A DNA stretch of 62,874 nt from Paraburkholderia elongata (lineage in GTDB: Bacteria > Pseudomonadota > Gammaproteobacteria > Burkholderiales > Burkholderiaceae): the NCBI RefSeq assembly GCF_013177735.1, contig NZ_WOEZ01000002.1:1-62874 (forward strand), written 5' to 3'. Position 1 is the stretch's first letter. Each line of letters opens with the position of its first letter. The notes under the pieces are model-generated. The model ran no database searches, was not told the DNA's origin, and worked only from the letters and a program-made list of their open reading frames with translations. This document shows, piece by piece, positions 40,336 through 50,621 of the stretch. The position numbers and the translations under genes are program-made.

Positions 40336-41867
40336 AGATGTCGCGTGCCCTGCCCTTATTGTCGCTGCTGCCGCTTTTGCCGTTAGCCGTCGCGCTCAAC
40401 GGCTGCATGAACGTCGGCCCCAATTACTCGTTGCCGAAGCAGGCGCTAGTCAACGCCCCGCTCGCCAATGCGCCGATCGAAGGCGCCGATGCCAAGCTGA
40501 CCACGCGGCAGAACGTGCCTGCGGTCTGGTGGAAGCTCTACGACGATCCGGTGCTGAACAGCCTCGTCGACGAAGCGCTCCAATCGAATACCGACTTGCG
40601 CGTCGCAGCGGCGAACCTCGCGCGTTCGCGTGAAGCGTTGGGCGTCGCGCAGGCGCAGGGCGGTTTCTCCGGCAAGAGTTCAGTGCTGCTCGAACGCGCG
40701 CAGGAATCAGCCGAGCAGTATCTGCTTACCCAGAAGCTGCCGGTCGTCAATGAAGGCGACATCGGTATCAGCATCTCGTACGAAATCGATCTGTTCGGCA
40801 AGCTGCGGCGTGGCGTCGAAGCGGCGTCGGCGGACACGGAATCCGTGCAGGCGGCCGGCGATCTCGCGCGGATCACAGTGGTTGCGGATGTGGTGCGCTC
40901 TTACGTCGAGCAATGCTCGGCCGCCGAGGAGCTCAGGATCGCGCAGCAGTCGCTGGCATTGCAGAAGGAGCGCGTGGACGTGTCGCGCCGGCTGCGCGAC
41001 GCGGGCCGCGGCAATCAGACCGAGGTGACGCGCGGCCAGACCCAGGTCGATACCTTGGCGGCGGATATTCCGCGTTACACGGCGCGTCGCCAGATTGCGC
41101 AATACCGGCTCGCGGCGCTGCTCGCACGCGCGCCGTCCGATTTGCCGCCGGCGGTACTGGCCTGCAGCAAGCTGCCGCAGATCCGTCAGCCGATTCCGGT
41201 CGGCGACGGCGCCGCGCTGCTCAAACGCCGCCCGGACGTGCGCGAGGCCGAACGTCAGCTGGCGGCGTCGACGGCACGCATCGGCGTCGCAACGGGCGCG
41301 TTGTATCCGACTGTGAGTATCGGGGCATCGACAGGTTTGACGGGGATTCTGGAAGACCTCGGCACGTCACCGACGGCGCGCTGGGCCTTCGGTCCGCTGA
41401 TCAGCTGGACCTTCCCAACGAATGGCGCACGAGGCCGTGTGCGCGAAGCGGAAGCGTCGAGCTACGTCGCATTGGCGAAGTTCGACGGCGTGGTGCTGAC
41501 CGCGTTGCGCGAAACTGAAACCAGCCTCGCGACTTATGCGTCCGACTACGCCCGCGCCGACGCTTTGCGTGCCGCGCTGAAGTCGGCCACCGAGTCGGCG
41601 GATGAAACGCATCGCTTGTATCGCGCCGGACGCGAGTCGTTTATTTCTGATCTGGATGCGACGCGCACGCTGACGTCGACGAAGTCTCAGGTGGCAGCCG
41701 CGGAAGGTCAGGTGGCGATCGATCAGGTCAACCTGTTCCTCGCGCTCGGCGGTGGGTGGGAGACCGATGCGCAGACGGCGGTTGGGGCGGCGGTGTCTAA
41801 CGCTGCAACTCCCGCTGCTGCGGCGCCGGTCAAGCCCGTCCCCACGGCGGCCACAAAAGCGCCCTGA
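40332..41867 (+). CDS. Outer-membrane efflux lipoprotein (NodT/OMF family)
   Basis: A 511-residue TolC-like factor. The start at 40332 overlaps the HlyD stop (ATGA); the longer upstream frame is antisense to sense within hlyD and is ignored. The signal peptide ends in the lipobox LNGC (Cys25), so the protein is a lipoprotein. The mature chain starts MNVGPNY, the NodT hallmark, and shows two OEP repeats, including LLKRRPDVREAERQLAASTARIGVATGALYP. It is the last gene of the operon and has a low-complexity Ala/Pro tail. Confidence 0.93.
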   Translation: MKMSRALPLLSLLPLLPLAVALNGCMNVGPNYSLPKQALVNAPLANAPIEGADAKLTTRQNVPAVWWKLYDDPVLNSLVDEALQSNTDLRVAAANLARSREALGVAQAQGGFSGKSSVLLERAQESAEQYLLTQKLPVVNEGDIGISISYEIDLFGKLRRGVEAASADTESVQAAGDLARITVVADVVRSYVEQCSAAEELRIAQQSLALQKERVDVSRRLRDAGRGNQTEVTRGQTQVDTLAADIPRYTARRQIAQYRLAALLARAPSDLPPAVLACSKLPQIRQPIPVGDGAALLKRRPDVREAERQLAASTARIGVATGALYPTVSIGASTGLTGILEDLGTSPTARWAFGPLISWTFPTNGARGRVREAEASSYVALAKFDGVVLTALRETETSLATYASDYARADALRAALKSATESADETHRLYRAGRESFISDLDATRTLTSTKSQVAAAEGQVAIDQVNLFLALGGGWETDAQTAVGAAVSNAATPAAAAPVKPVPTAATKAP

Positions 41868-42014
41868 TTGACGCCGCCATCAACGCTTCCAAGAGCCAGG
41901 CTAGCCCAGCAGCACCGCGATAGCCGGTCCCAAAGTTTATTTTTGGAAAGCTTTCTTTTACCTTTCAATTGCGATTAAATACGAGCCTTCAACTACACAC
42001 GTTACGGGGCACGT

Positions 42015-42107
42015 ATGTCGAACTTCATGCAAGGCGCAGCCACGTTGGGCGGCTGCATTGGCGTTTTCACGGTAGTGGTTGCGGTCGTCGAGATGTTGGC
42101 GAATTGA
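42015..42107 (+). CDS. Possible 30-residue small membrane protein
   Basis: ATG at 42015 reads 30 codons (MSNFMQGAATLGGCIGVF start) to TGA at 42107. The peptide is one hydrophobic helix, GCIGVFTVVVAVVEML. It lies in the 300-bp gap between the efflux operon and iorA, downstream of an AT-rich stretch (41935-41985) that could hold a promoter. The ribosome-binding site is weak. This is a hypothesis only. Confidence 0.3.
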   Translation: MSNFMQGAATLGGCIGVFTVVVAVVEMLAN

Positions 42108-42160
42108 GCTTGAGTGGCTCGCGCGGGTCTACGCGTACGCATGCTCGCGCATGCGGCTCT

Positions 42161-42181
42161 GGCGGCCCTAAGCGGGCCGCC
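42161..42181. terminator. Hairpin at the end of the iorA-like gene
   Basis: GGCGGCCC, TAAGC loop, GGGCCGCC: a perfect 8-bp stem overlapping the last codons of the minus-strand gene. There is no T-tract, so an intrinsic terminator is doubtful. Confidence 0.35.
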
Positions 42182-42629
42182 GCTTCCCAGCCGCCTGGTG
42201 AATCGCGGCCCGCACCCTCGGATACGTGCCGCAACGGCACACGATGTTGGACATCGCCGCGTCGATGTCCGCATCGGTGGGATTAGGCTTCTGCTTGAGT
42301 AACGCGCAGGCGGCCATTAACTGCGCGCTTTGGCAATAGCCGCACTGCACCACGTCGAGATCGATCCACGCCGCTTTTAGCGCCTGCGCTTCGGCGCCTT
42401 GCACGCCTTCGATGGTCGTGATCTTCTGCGAGTGCAAGCTCGACATGGGCGTCTGGCAGGCAAGGCTCGCCTTGCCGTCCAGATGGATCGTGCACGCGCC
42501 GCAAATGCCCACGCCGCAGCCGAACTTGGTGCCGGTCATGCCGAGGTCGCAGCGCAGCACCCACAAAAGCGGCATATCCGGTTCGGCTTGCACGGCCACC
42601 GCCCGGCCGTTGATGTTCAGCGATCCCAT
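42168..42629 (-). CDS. 2Fe-2S subunit of xanthine-dehydrogenase-family oxidoreductase (IorA-like)
   Basis: A 153-residue iron-sulphur subunit. The ferredoxin-type cluster motif FGCGVGICGACTIHLDG and the second cluster CGYCQSAQLMAA...CRCGTY are complete. The start at 42629 has GGGAG upstream; the longer frame from 42809 overlaps the large subunit. It passes electrons from the molybdenum subunit encoded 26 bp upstream. As in isoquinoline 1-oxidoreductase, no FAD subunit is encoded. Confidence 0.9.
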   Translation of the reverse strand: MGSLNINGRAVAVQAEPDMPLLWVLRCDLGMTGTKFGCGVGICGACTIHLDGKASLACQTPMSSLHSQKITTIEGVQGAEAQALKAAWIDLDVVQCGYCQSAQLMAACALLKQKPNPTDADIDAAMSNIVCRCGTYPRVRAAIHQAAGKRRPA

Positions 42630-42655
42630 GCTTGTCTCCCTCAATCCGGTGCGTT

Positions 42656-44926
42656 TCACGCGAGCCTCAGCGGCAACGCGCGCAAGCGCTGGCCGGTCAG
42701 CGCGAATACCGCGTTGGCCACCGCCGGCGCGATCGGCGGCACGCCCAGTTCGCCGACGCCCTGCGGATGCATCTGGCTCGGCATGATGTCGGTTTCGATC
42801 ACCGGACAATCGTTCATCCGCACGACCGGGAAATCGACGAAGTTCTTCTGCTTCACCTGCCCGCCGTCGATGATGATTTCGTCCTGCAACGCAGTCGACA
42901 GGCCGAACACAATGCCGCTCTCCATCTGCTGACGAATCAGGTTTGGATTCACCGGCAGTCCGCAGTCGATCACGCAGACCACCCGATGCACGCGAATCTG
43001 CTTGTTGGGGCCGACCGATACCTCTGCCACCTGTGCGACGACACTGCCGAACGCTTCATGCAGCGCGACGCCACGTGCCCGCCTGGTGCCGTCGGCGGCA
43101 TGCGTCAGTGGATGTCCCCAGTCCGATAAGGCTGCAACGCGCTTTAACACCGCCAGATGGCGCGGATGCTGCGCGAGCAGCGACGCGCGAAACGCAATCG
43201 GGTCCTGACCGGCAGCTACGGCAAGTTCGTCGGTAAAACCCTCGGTGAAAAACGCCTGATGCGAATGGCCGACCGATCGCCAAAATCCAACCGGTACCGG
43301 CAATTCGACGATCTTGTGCGCCACGCGCGCGGTGGGCCATTCGTAGGGCTGATCGAACGCGCCCTCGCAAGTGGTTTTGTCGAGCGGAACGCGCGGCACG
43401 CCGTAGTAACGCGCGAGCGATTCCGGCACGATCGCCTGACTCGCTGAAGTGGCATGCCACGCGACCAGCTTGCCGTCTTTGTCGAAGCCGGCCTTCAAGC
43501 GCGACACGCAAGCCGGACGATAGAAATCGTGGGTGAAATCCTCCGCGCGCGACCAGATTGTTTGCACCGGACGACCACCGCCCTCGCGCGCAATCGCCGC
43601 GGCTTGCGCGATGAAATCGAGTTCGAGACGGCGCCCGAAAGCACCGCCGAGCAGTTGCGTTTGCACATCCACCTTGTCGGCGTCGAGGCCCAGCACCTTC
43701 GCGACGTGCTGCCGCGCGAGGGCGGGCATTTGCGTCGAGACCCAAACGGTGGCTGCGCCGTCGGCGACCTGCACAGTGCAATTGACGGGCTCGACCGCGC
43801 CATGCGCGAGATACGGTGCGTGGTACTCGGCGGTGACGGTTCGCGCCGCGCGGCTCAATGCGGCGTCGACGTCGCCGCGATGGTAGTAGGCATGGCCGTC
43901 GCTGTCGTCCAGCGCTTGCGCGAGCTGGGTGTCCACGGACGCGCTCGACAGATTGGCTGCGGGACCGGCATGCCACACCACGTTGACCGCGCTGACCGCG
44001 TTCATCGCGCGAAATGCGTTGTCCGCGATGACCGCGACGCCGCCGCTACCGCCGGCATATGGCGCCAACGCGAAGGCCTTGATGAAACCTGGCATGTTCT
44101 TCGCAGGTGAAGCGTCGAAATGTGCCACCATGCCGCCCAGTGTGGGGCACATCACCACGCTTGCGTAGATGAGACCATCGGGAAGCGCGTCAATGCCGAA
44201 GCGCGCCGTGCCGTTGATTTTCGATGCGGCTTCAATGCGTCGCATCGGTTTGCCGATCAGTTTGAAGTCCGCAGGATCTTTCAGCGCGACCTTACGTGGC
44301 AGCGGTTGCTGTGCGGCCATCGCGGACAGTTCGCCGAAGCTCGCTTTGTGGCCTGACGCGTGCAGTACGTAGCCGCTTTCCGTACGGCATTCGCCGGGTG
44401 GCACATTCCATTGCGCGGCCGCCGCACCGATCAGCATCGCGCGCGCCGAGGCGCCTGCTTCACGCATCGGTGTCCATAGATCGTTCATGCTCGAGGAACC
44501 GCCCGTCATCATCGTGCCGGCGTCGCGCACCAGCTTGCGGGTCATCCAGACCATGGCGCGCTTGACCGTGCTGTCGTCGTCCGGACGGAACGGCAGATCG
44601 TCGATGATGCTCTGCACGCTGTTGTAGATCTTGTCGATCGGCGAGTTTTCGACACGAACCTGCGACCAGTCGGCGTCCAGCTCCTCGGCCAGCAGCATCG
44701 CGAGGCCGGTATGGATACCCTGCCCCATTTCCGCTTTGCACATCATGATCGTGACGCTGTTGTCCGCGGCGATTTTGACCCAGCCGTTGAGTGCGGCCTG
44801 GTTGCCTTCCGCCGGCAGCGGTGTGGAGGAGGTCAGGCGCTGCCCCGGCGGCAGCACCGACCAGCCGACCAGCAGCGCACCGAGCGCGCCGGCGCCGCCT
44901 AGCAGGAAGGTTCTGCGTTTTAACAT
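42656..44926 (-). CDS. Molybdopterin-binding subunit of aldehyde/isoquinoline oxidoreductase (IorB-like)
   Basis: A 756-residue catalytic subunit with a Tat signal (KRRTFLLGGAGALGALLVG), so the folded enzyme is exported. Xanthine-oxidase-family features include MCKAEMGQGIHTGLAMLLAEELD, ASSKINGTARFGID-like substrate-binding segments, TQLLGGAFGRRLELDFI, and GVGELGVPPIAPAVANAVF near the C-terminus, where Glu is catalytic. The substrate may be an aldehyde or N-heterocycle. The first gene of a two-gene operon with the 2Fe-2S subunit. Confidence 0.9.
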   Translation of the reverse strand: MLKRRTFLLGGAGALGALLVGWSVLPPGQRLTSSTPLPAEGNQAALNGWVKIAADNSVTIMMCKAEMGQGIHTGLAMLLAEELDADWSQVRVENSPIDKIYNSVQSIIDDLPFRPDDDSTVKRAMVWMTRKLVRDAGTMMTGGSSSMNDLWTPMREAGASARAMLIGAAAAQWNVPPGECRTESGYVLHASGHKASFGELSAMAAQQPLPRKVALKDPADFKLIGKPMRRIEAASKINGTARFGIDALPDGLIYASVVMCPTLGGMVAHFDASPAKNMPGFIKAFALAPYAGGSGGVAVIADNAFRAMNAVSAVNVVWHAGPAANLSSASVDTQLAQALDDSDGHAYYHRGDVDAALSRAARTVTAEYHAPYLAHGAVEPVNCTVQVADGAATVWVSTQMPALARQHVAKVLGLDADKVDVQTQLLGGAFGRRLELDFIAQAAAIAREGGGRPVQTIWSRAEDFTHDFYRPACVSRLKAGFDKDGKLVAWHATSASQAIVPESLARYYGVPRVPLDKTTCEGAFDQPYEWPTARVAHKIVELPVPVGFWRSVGHSHQAFFTEGFTDELAVAAGQDPIAFRASLLAQHPRHLAVLKRVAALSDWGHPLTHAADGTRRARGVALHEAFGSVVAQVAEVSVGPNKQIRVHRVVCVIDCGLPVNPNLIRQQMESGIVFGLSTALQDEIIIDGGQVKQKNFVDFPVVRMNDCPVIETDIMPSQMHPQGVGELGVPPIAPAVANAVFALTGQRLRALPLRLA

Positions 44927-45264
44927 CGTATGAATCGATCAGCTTGCACGGTGGCGGGGAAGCTGTGAAAGCGCGGGCTGGCGCGGGGGTTTGTTTCGTC
45001 GGAACAGTAATAAGACGGAAGAGTGGGTGGGCGACTGAAAGCCAGGGATTCCAGCCGATCCGTGCGGCGCTGGCGGATGCCCATAGCGGAAAGGGCGAGC
45101 GCGTGCCGTATGTCAGTTCATTAAATGTTATTCGTCGCGTGACGGCACGCTGCAGTGCAACTGGCTTGAACGCAGAAAAATGCTAGAAGGTGGCGGATTT
45201 TTGCTAACTGCGCAAGTCGCTGATTACCTCATGCCAATCGAGTACAGCTAAACGCACCCCCAAA
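44927..45264. other. Intergenic region upstream of iorB
   Basis: About 340 bp between two minus-strand genes. I see no gene, strong hairpin or clear promoter, though the iorBA promoter must lie here. The part near 45115-45240 is AT-richer and is the likeliest place. Confidence 0.3.
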
Positions 45265-46152
45265 TCACCCGCCCTCCCGAATCATCTCGATCAACGCCCG
45301 CAGCCCCGCCGGCACATGACGTCGCCCGGGATAGTAAAGACACAGCCCGTCGAACGCCGGCGTCCAATCCTCCAGCACACGCTGCAGCGTGCCCGCTTCC
45401 AGATCCGCCCCCACGTTCCATTCGGTCATATACGCCAGTCCGAAGCCCTCGCGAGCCGCCTCCATCACCAGCAACGGGTCATCCAGCGTCAGCATGCCCT
45501 GCACATCCACGCTGATCGCCTGGCCGCGGCGCTCGAACTCCCAGTGATAAATACGCCCGCTCGGCATGCGCAGCCGGATACAGCGGTGTGCACGCAGATC
45601 ATCCGGTCTGCGTGGTTTCGAATATTCGGCGAAATAAGCCGGACTCCCAACGACTGCAAAACGCTGCGGCCGGTTGAACGGCACGGCGATCATATCCTGC
45701 GGCACAGTCTCAGCCAACCGAATGCCGGCGTCAAAGCCCTCAACCACGATGTCGATCATGCGCCCCTCGGTGACGAGATCCAGCTTCATCTCCGGATAGC
45801 GCCGCAGGTATTCCAGCAGCAAAGGCATCACTTGCCGCGCCGCGCCCGCCGATGTGTTGATGCGCAGCGTGCCCGCAGGTGTGTCGCGATAGCTGCCGGC
45901 CTGCTCGATGGCCACGCGGATGGTCGACAACGCTGGCGCCACACTGTCGACGAATTGCGCGCCCGCTTCGGACAACGACACACTGCGTGTCGTTCGATTA
46001 AAAAGCCGCACGCCAATGCGCGCCTCCAACGCTGCAATCGCATGACTGAGCGCCGATGTCGACACGCCAAGCTCCGTCGCCGCTGCGCGGAAGCTGCGAT
46101 GGCGCGCCACCGCGAGCACGCCTTCCAGTTCGCTCAAACCCGGCGTCTTCAT
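45265..46152 (-). CDS. LysR-family transcriptional regulator
   Basis: A 295-residue LTTR. The winged HTH is [48 protein letters not shown], and the effector domain starts near residue 90 ([27 protein letters not shown]), the CrgA/DUF-type subgroup. It is divergent from the aldehyde dehydrogenase gene, which it probably controls through the inverted repeat in the 102-bp shared promoter region. Confidence 0.92.
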   Translation of the reverse strand: MKTPGLSELEGVLAVARHRSFRAAATELGVSTSALSHAIAALEARIGVRLFNRTTRSVSLSEAGAQFVDSVAPALSTIRVAIEQAGSYRDTPAGTLRINTSAGAARQVMPLLLEYLRRYPEMKLDLVTEGRMIDIVVEGFDAGIRLAETVPQDMIAVPFNRPQRFAVVGSPAYFAEYSKPRRPDDLRAHRCIRLRMPSGRIYHWEFERRGQAISVDVQGMLTLDDPLLVMEAAREGFGLAYMTEWNVGADLEAGTLQRVLEDWTPAFDGLCLYYPGRRHVPAGLRALIEMIREGG

Positions 46153-46163
46153 TATCCCATCCT

Positions 46164-46214
46164 GCTCAATGAATCATCCTTGATTATATGGCTAGTCGGC
46201 TTAATCCATTGAGC
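46164..46214. promoter_or_regulatory. Inverted repeat in the LysR/ALDH divergent promoter region
   Basis: GCTCAATG (46164-46171) and CATTGAGC (46207-46214) are perfect inverted copies 35 bp apart in the space between the divergent LysR and aldehyde dehydrogenase genes. They could be two half-sites for the LysR tetramer. Confidence 0.45.
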
Positions 46215-46254
46215 CTATCTTTGAGGCAACACGACTTCCTGGGTAGGAGCTTTC

Positions 46255-47676
46255 ATGCAGCACATTGACAAGATCTATATCGACGGCGCGTTCGTCACGC
46301 CCCACGGCGAAGAGTGGTTCAACCTGTTCAACCCGGCTAAGGAAACGGTGATCGGCAAGGTGCGTCTGGCCGACGCGGAAGACGCTCGCCGCGCGATCGC
46401 AGCCGCCAAACGCGCCTTCCCGGAATTTTCCCGCACCAGCAAGGAAGAGCGGATCGCGCTGCTCGAACGCATGCACGCCGCGGTTCAAGCGAGAGAAGAC
46501 GACCTCCTGGAAGCGATCGTCGAGGAATACGGTGCGCCGGTCTCACGCGCGCGCTGGATGGCGAAATACGCAGCCGACGTGCTGGCGGAAGTCATCAAGG
46601 TCTTGCGGACCTATGATTTCACGCGCCGCGCCGGCACGGCCGACGTCGTCATGCAGCCGCTCGGCGTCGCAGGACTGATTACACCGTGGAATAGCAATGG
46701 CGGCTTTATCTGCGGGAAGCTGGCAGCGGCGATTGCAGCGGGCTGCACAGCCGTCGTCAAACCGAGCGAGATGAGCGCGATTCAGACACGCATCATTACC
46801 GAGGCGCTGCACGAAGCCGGCTTGCCCGCGGGCGTGTTCAATATCGTCACGGGCCGGGGCGACACGGTGGGTGCGGAAATAAGCGCGCATCCGGACGTGG
46901 CGAAGATTTCCTTCACTGGATCGACGGCGGTCGGCAAGACGATCCTGCGCACCGGCGCCGAGACCTTGAAACGCGTCACGTTAGAGTTGGGCGGCAAATC
47001 GCCGATGGTCATACTCGATGACGCCGATTTCGCGGAAGCGGTGCCGTTAGCGCTCCAGGCAGGGTTCATGAACAGCGGTCAGGCGTGTATCGCCGGTACG
47101 CGGATTCTTGTGCCGCAAAGCCGCGCGGCGGAGTTTGAGGAGCGCGTGCGCTTTGAAGTCGCTCGCACGCAAACCGGCGATCCGCGCGATCCGGCTACGC
47201 AGATCGGCCCGATGGTCAGCCGTAAGCAGTGGGAGCGCGTGCAACGCTATATCCGCATCGGCATCGACGAAGGTGCGCGATTGATTGCCGGTGGCGAGGG
47301 CCGACCGGAAGCGTTGGAGCACGGCTGGTTCGTGCGGCCTACCGTATTTAGCGGCGTCAGCAACGACATGACGATTGCCCGCGAGGAAATTTTTGGGCCG
47401 GTGCTGTCGATCATTGCGTATCGCGATACCGAGGAAGCGATCGCGATCGCCAATGACACAAACTACGGGCTGCAGGCCTACGTACTCTCGGCCGATGTGG
47501 CACGGGCTCGCGCAGTCGCCACTCGCATCGACGCAGGACGCGTACTGATCAACACGTTTGCACACGAACCGGCCGCACCATTTGGCGGCTTCAAGCAATC
47601 GGGTATCGGGCGGGAATATGGCACGTTCGGGCTGGAAGCCTTCATGGAGCCGAAGTCGTTGCTCGGCGTGAACTGA
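46255..47676 (+). CDS. NAD-dependent aldehyde dehydrogenase
   Basis: A 473-residue ALDH-superfamily enzyme. It has LGVAGLITPWNSNGGFICGKLAAAIAAGCTAVVKPSE (cofactor site), SFTGSTAVGKTI, the catalytic Glu in TLELGGKSPM and the catalytic Cys in NSGQACIAGTR, plus PFGGFKQSGIGREYGTFGLEAFMEPK at the C-terminus. The Asn of the oxyanion hole (PWNSN) is present. The substrate is unknown. Regulation by the divergent LysR is likely. Confidence 0.92.
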   Translation: MQHIDKIYIDGAFVTPHGEEWFNLFNPAKETVIGKVRLADAEDARRAIAAAKRAFPEFSRTSKEERIALLERMHAAVQAREDDLLEAIVEEYGAPVSRARWMAKYAADVLAEVIKVLRTYDFTRRAGTADVVMQPLGVAGLITPWNSNGGFICGKLAAAIAAGCTAVVKPSEMSAIQTRIITEALHEAGLPAGVFNIVTGRGDTVGAEISAHPDVAKISFTGSTAVGKTILRTGAETLKRVTLELGGKSPMVILDDADFAEAVPLALQAGFMNSGQACIAGTRILVPQSRAAEFEERVRFEVARTQTGDPRDPATQIGPMVSRKQWERVQRYIRIGIDEGARLIAGGEGRPEALEHGWFVRPTVFSGVSNDMTIAREEIFGPVLSIIAYRDTEEAIAIANDTNYGLQAYVLSADVARARAVATRIDAGRVLINTFAHEPAAPFGGFKQSGIGREYGTFGLEAFMEPKSLLGVN

Positions 47677-47720
47677 CAACAGGTCATTGGCGGATTTCAC
47701 GCGGGTCCGATCGCTCAGCC

Positions 47721-47753
47721 GGCGGTGCGTCAGCATGTGCATGACGCACCGCC
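47721..47753. terminator. Hairpin between convergent ALDH and xylH genes
   Basis: A perfect 12-bp stem GGCGGTGCGTCA/TGACGCACCGCC with a 9-nt loop, in the gap between the convergent aldehyde dehydrogenase and xylH. It could serve both strands, but T-tracts are lacking. Confidence 0.55.
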
Positions 47754-47760
47754 TGCTGAC

Positions 47761-48959
47761 TCACCGCCGGTTCGACCCTGACACCACATCGATCCACACA
47801 GCCAGCACAAGAATGCTGCCCTTCACGATCATCTGCCAGTACGCGTCGACGTCGAGCATCGACATGCCGTTATCCAAACTCGCATCACCAGTGCGCCGAT
47901 CAAAGCACCGTAGACCGTTCCGGAGCCGCCGCGCATCGACGTCCCGCCGATAAAGCACGCGGCGATCGCGTCGAGTTCGCCCATCGAGCCCGCCGACGGC
48001 GAGCCGGCCGCGAGCCGCGCCGTATTGACGATCCCGGCGAACGCGCACATCAGTCCCATCAGCGCGAATATGGCCAGCTTTACGCGGTTGGTATTCACGC
48101 CGGAGAGCCGCGTCGCTTCCAGGTTGGACCCCACTGCATAGATACGCCGCCCGAACACGGTCTGCGTCGCGATCCACGTGAAAATACCCAGCAACGCGAG
48201 CAGCAGCAGAACCGGCACGGGAATCCCGCCATAACGATCGAGCGTGGCGACAAACGCGGCCAGAATCACGCCCGCACCGACCACCTTCACGACGTCCTGC
48301 CAGATCGGCACCACCCGCAACTTATAACGCTCGCGGTTGCTTCGTTGCCGCACCGTCAGAAAGGCCAGCACCACAAACAGCACAACGGCAAGCGTATCGC
48401 CCGCGAGGCGCGGCAGATACCCTTGGCCGACAAATACAAAACCATCGGAGACCGGCGCGATCGTTGAACCGCCTGTAACGCCAAGCAGAATGCCGCGATA
48501 CGCGAGCATGCCACCCAGCCCGACAATGAACGACGGCACACGCCGGTACGTCGACCACCATCCGTTGAACATGCCGACGAGCACGCCGAGCAGCATCACC
48601 ACAGGCACGTCGACACCGATCGGCCAGTGCCGGTTCACGTCGAGAATCGCCGCCACACCGCCGAGCAGACCAAGCAACGACCCGACCGACAGATCGATCT
48701 CGCCCGCGATAATCACGAACACCATGCCGCACGCGAGCATGCCGGTAATCGACATCTGCCGCAGCAGATTCGACAGATTGCGCGGCGTCACAAACGCGCC
48801 GTGCGTAAGAAAGGAAAAGAAAATCCAGATTACGGCCACGGCGATCAGCAACGCGAGAATCTTGTAGCGCGCGAACAGTTGCTGAATGCGCTGCGGGCCA
48901 CCGAATGCGCCTCGCGGCACGGCGCCTTCTGCGGGTTGGGAAGTGACGTCGGGAGTCAT
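47761..48959 (-). pseudogene. xylH: Xylose ABC transporter permease XylH, frameshifted near the C-terminus
   Basis: Sugar ABC permease of the RbsC/XylH type. It reads well from 48959 (FARYKILALLIAVAVIWIFFSFLTHGAFVTPRNLSNLLRQ..., [28 protein letters not shown]). After VM at about 47883 the frame turns to nonsense and stops at 47829. The expected end ([32 protein letters not shown]) continues in the next frame to 47761. Loss of one G (ATGGCGAGT to ATGCGAGT) explains this. Only the last helix is affected, so it could be a real mutation or a sequencing error. It overlaps the xylG stop by 4 bp. Confidence 0.88.
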
Positions 48960-50533
48960 GCGGCACTCGCTGCGGTTGGCGCGGTTGGCGCTGTTGGGAT
49001 AAGGGATCGCCGTACGGGACGGATCGCGGCGCTGAGAATGTCCTCTTGCGTGAGGCCGTCGTTGACGAAGTCGCCGCGCAATTCGCCTTCGCCGATCACC
49101 AGCACGCGATCGCTGATGCCGAGCACTTCGGGCAATTCGGACGACACCATCACGATCGACATGCCGCGCTGTGCCAGCTGAAAAATCAGTTTATAGATTT
49201 CGTATTTCGCACCGACGTCGACACCTCGCGTCGGTTCGTCGAGGATCAGCACTTTCGGGTCGGTCAGCAGCATGCGGGTCAGCACGGCCTTCTGCTGATT
49301 ACCACCCGACAAGCTCGCGATCGACAACATCGGATGCGCCGCTCGTACTGAAAGTCGCTTCATTTCCGTGTGAATCGTATCGAGTTCGGCGGCGGAATCG
49401 ATACGGCCACCCTTCGCGAAGCGTTGCAACACCGAGAGCGTGATGTTGTGCCCGACACTCAGACCCGGCACGATGCCGTGGCGCTTGCGATCTTCCGGCA
49501 CCATACCGATGCCGGCGCGAATCGCATCGACAGGCGCGCGGATCTTCAATGGCTTGCCATCCATCATCACAGTCGCCTCGCTCAGACCGGGATACGCGCC
49601 GAAGATCGCCTGCATCAGCTCCGTACGCCCTGCGCCGACCAAACCGGCAACCCCGAGAATCTCACCGCGTCGCAACGCAAACGACACATCGTTCACGCGC
49701 TTGCGGCGCGGATTGGTCACATCGAAACAGGTCACGTGGCGCGCTTCGAAGATCACGTCGCCGATTGGATGGGGTTCACGCGGAAACAGGTTCTTGATCT
49801 CGCGGCCCACCATCAGCGAGATGATGCGGTCGGTGGTTAGCGCACGCATCGGTTCGGTCGCGACGTGACGGCCGTCGCGAATCACGCTGATCGTGTCGCA
49901 CACGGCCGCGACTTCGTCGAGCTTATGCGAGATATACACGCAGGCGACGCCGCGCCGCTTCAGATCGCGCACGATATCCAGCAGGATGTGTATCTCCGTA
50001 GCGGTCAGCGACGACGACGGTTCATCGAGGATCAACAGCTTCGCGCGCTTGTTCAGCGCCTTCGCGATCTCGATCAGCTGCTGGTGGCCGCCGCCGTAGT
50101 TCATCACCGGCTGCGCGGAGTTGATTCCGCCTATGCCGAGCTCGCGCAGCAGTTCATCGGCGCGCTGGTACATGGCGGCGTAGTTCATCCGGCCGCCGGG
50201 CAGCGTGATTTCATTGCCGAGAAAGATATTCTCCGCGACCGAGAGCTCCGGCACCAGCATCAACTCCTGGTGGATGATGATGATGCCCGCGCGTTCCGTG
50301 TCCCTTATGCTCGCGGCCTTTAACGGTTCGCCTTCCCAGATTATTTCGCCATCCCAGGTGCCGTGGGGATAGACGCCGGACAGCACTTTCATCAGCGTCG
50401 ATTTGCCCGCGCCGTTTTCGCCGCACAAGCCCACGCACTCGCCTGGCGCCACCGTCAGGTCGATGCCGTCGAGCGCCTTCACGCCGGAAAACGCTTTGAC
50501 GATGCCGCGCATCGTCAGTAATGGTTGCGTCAT
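48956..50533 (-). CDS. xylG: Xylose ABC transporter ATP-binding protein
   Basis: A 525-residue tandem ABC ATPase that powers sugar import. First domain: Walker [10 protein letters not shown], signature-type [15 protein letters not shown], Walker [12 protein letters not shown]. Second domain: [12 protein letters not shown] in place of Walker A, as is usual for this subfamily, signature [14 protein letters not shown] and [11 protein letters not shown]. It lies between xylF (88 bp upstream) and xylH (4-bp overlap). A C-terminal Ala/Pro/Thr-rich tail follows. Confidence 0.93.
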   Translation of the reverse strand: MTQPLLTMRGIVKAFSGVKALDGIDLTVAPGECVGLCGENGAGKSTLMKVLSGVYPHGTWDGEIIWEGEPLKAASIRDTERAGIIIIHQELMLVPELSVAENIFLGNEITLPGGRMNYAAMYQRADELLRELGIGGINSAQPVMNYGGGHQQLIEIAKALNKRAKLLILDEPSSSLTATEIHILLDIVRDLKRRGVACVYISHKLDEVAAVCDTISVIRDGRHVATEPMRALTTDRIISLMVGREIKNLFPREPHPIGDVIFEARHVTCFDVTNPRRKRVNDVSFALRRGEILGVAGLVGAGRTELMQAIFGAYPGLSEATVMMDGKPLKIRAPVDAIRAGIGMVPEDRKRHGIVPGLSVGHNITLSVLQRFAKGGRIDSAAELDTIHTEMKRLSVRAAHPMLSIASLSGGNQQKAVLTRMLLTDPKVLILDEPTRGVDVGAKYEIYKLIFQLAQRGMSIVMVSSELPEVLGISDRVLVIGEGELRGDFVNDGLTQEDILSAAIRPVRRSLIPTAPTAPTAASAA

Positions 50534-50621
50534 TCGCTATGCCTCGCTGCAAGGCGCGCGGTGGCGCCGATGTGCCTGACGCATACCCGGCACACCGGCT
50601 TGAACCGCGCACACGTTACGC

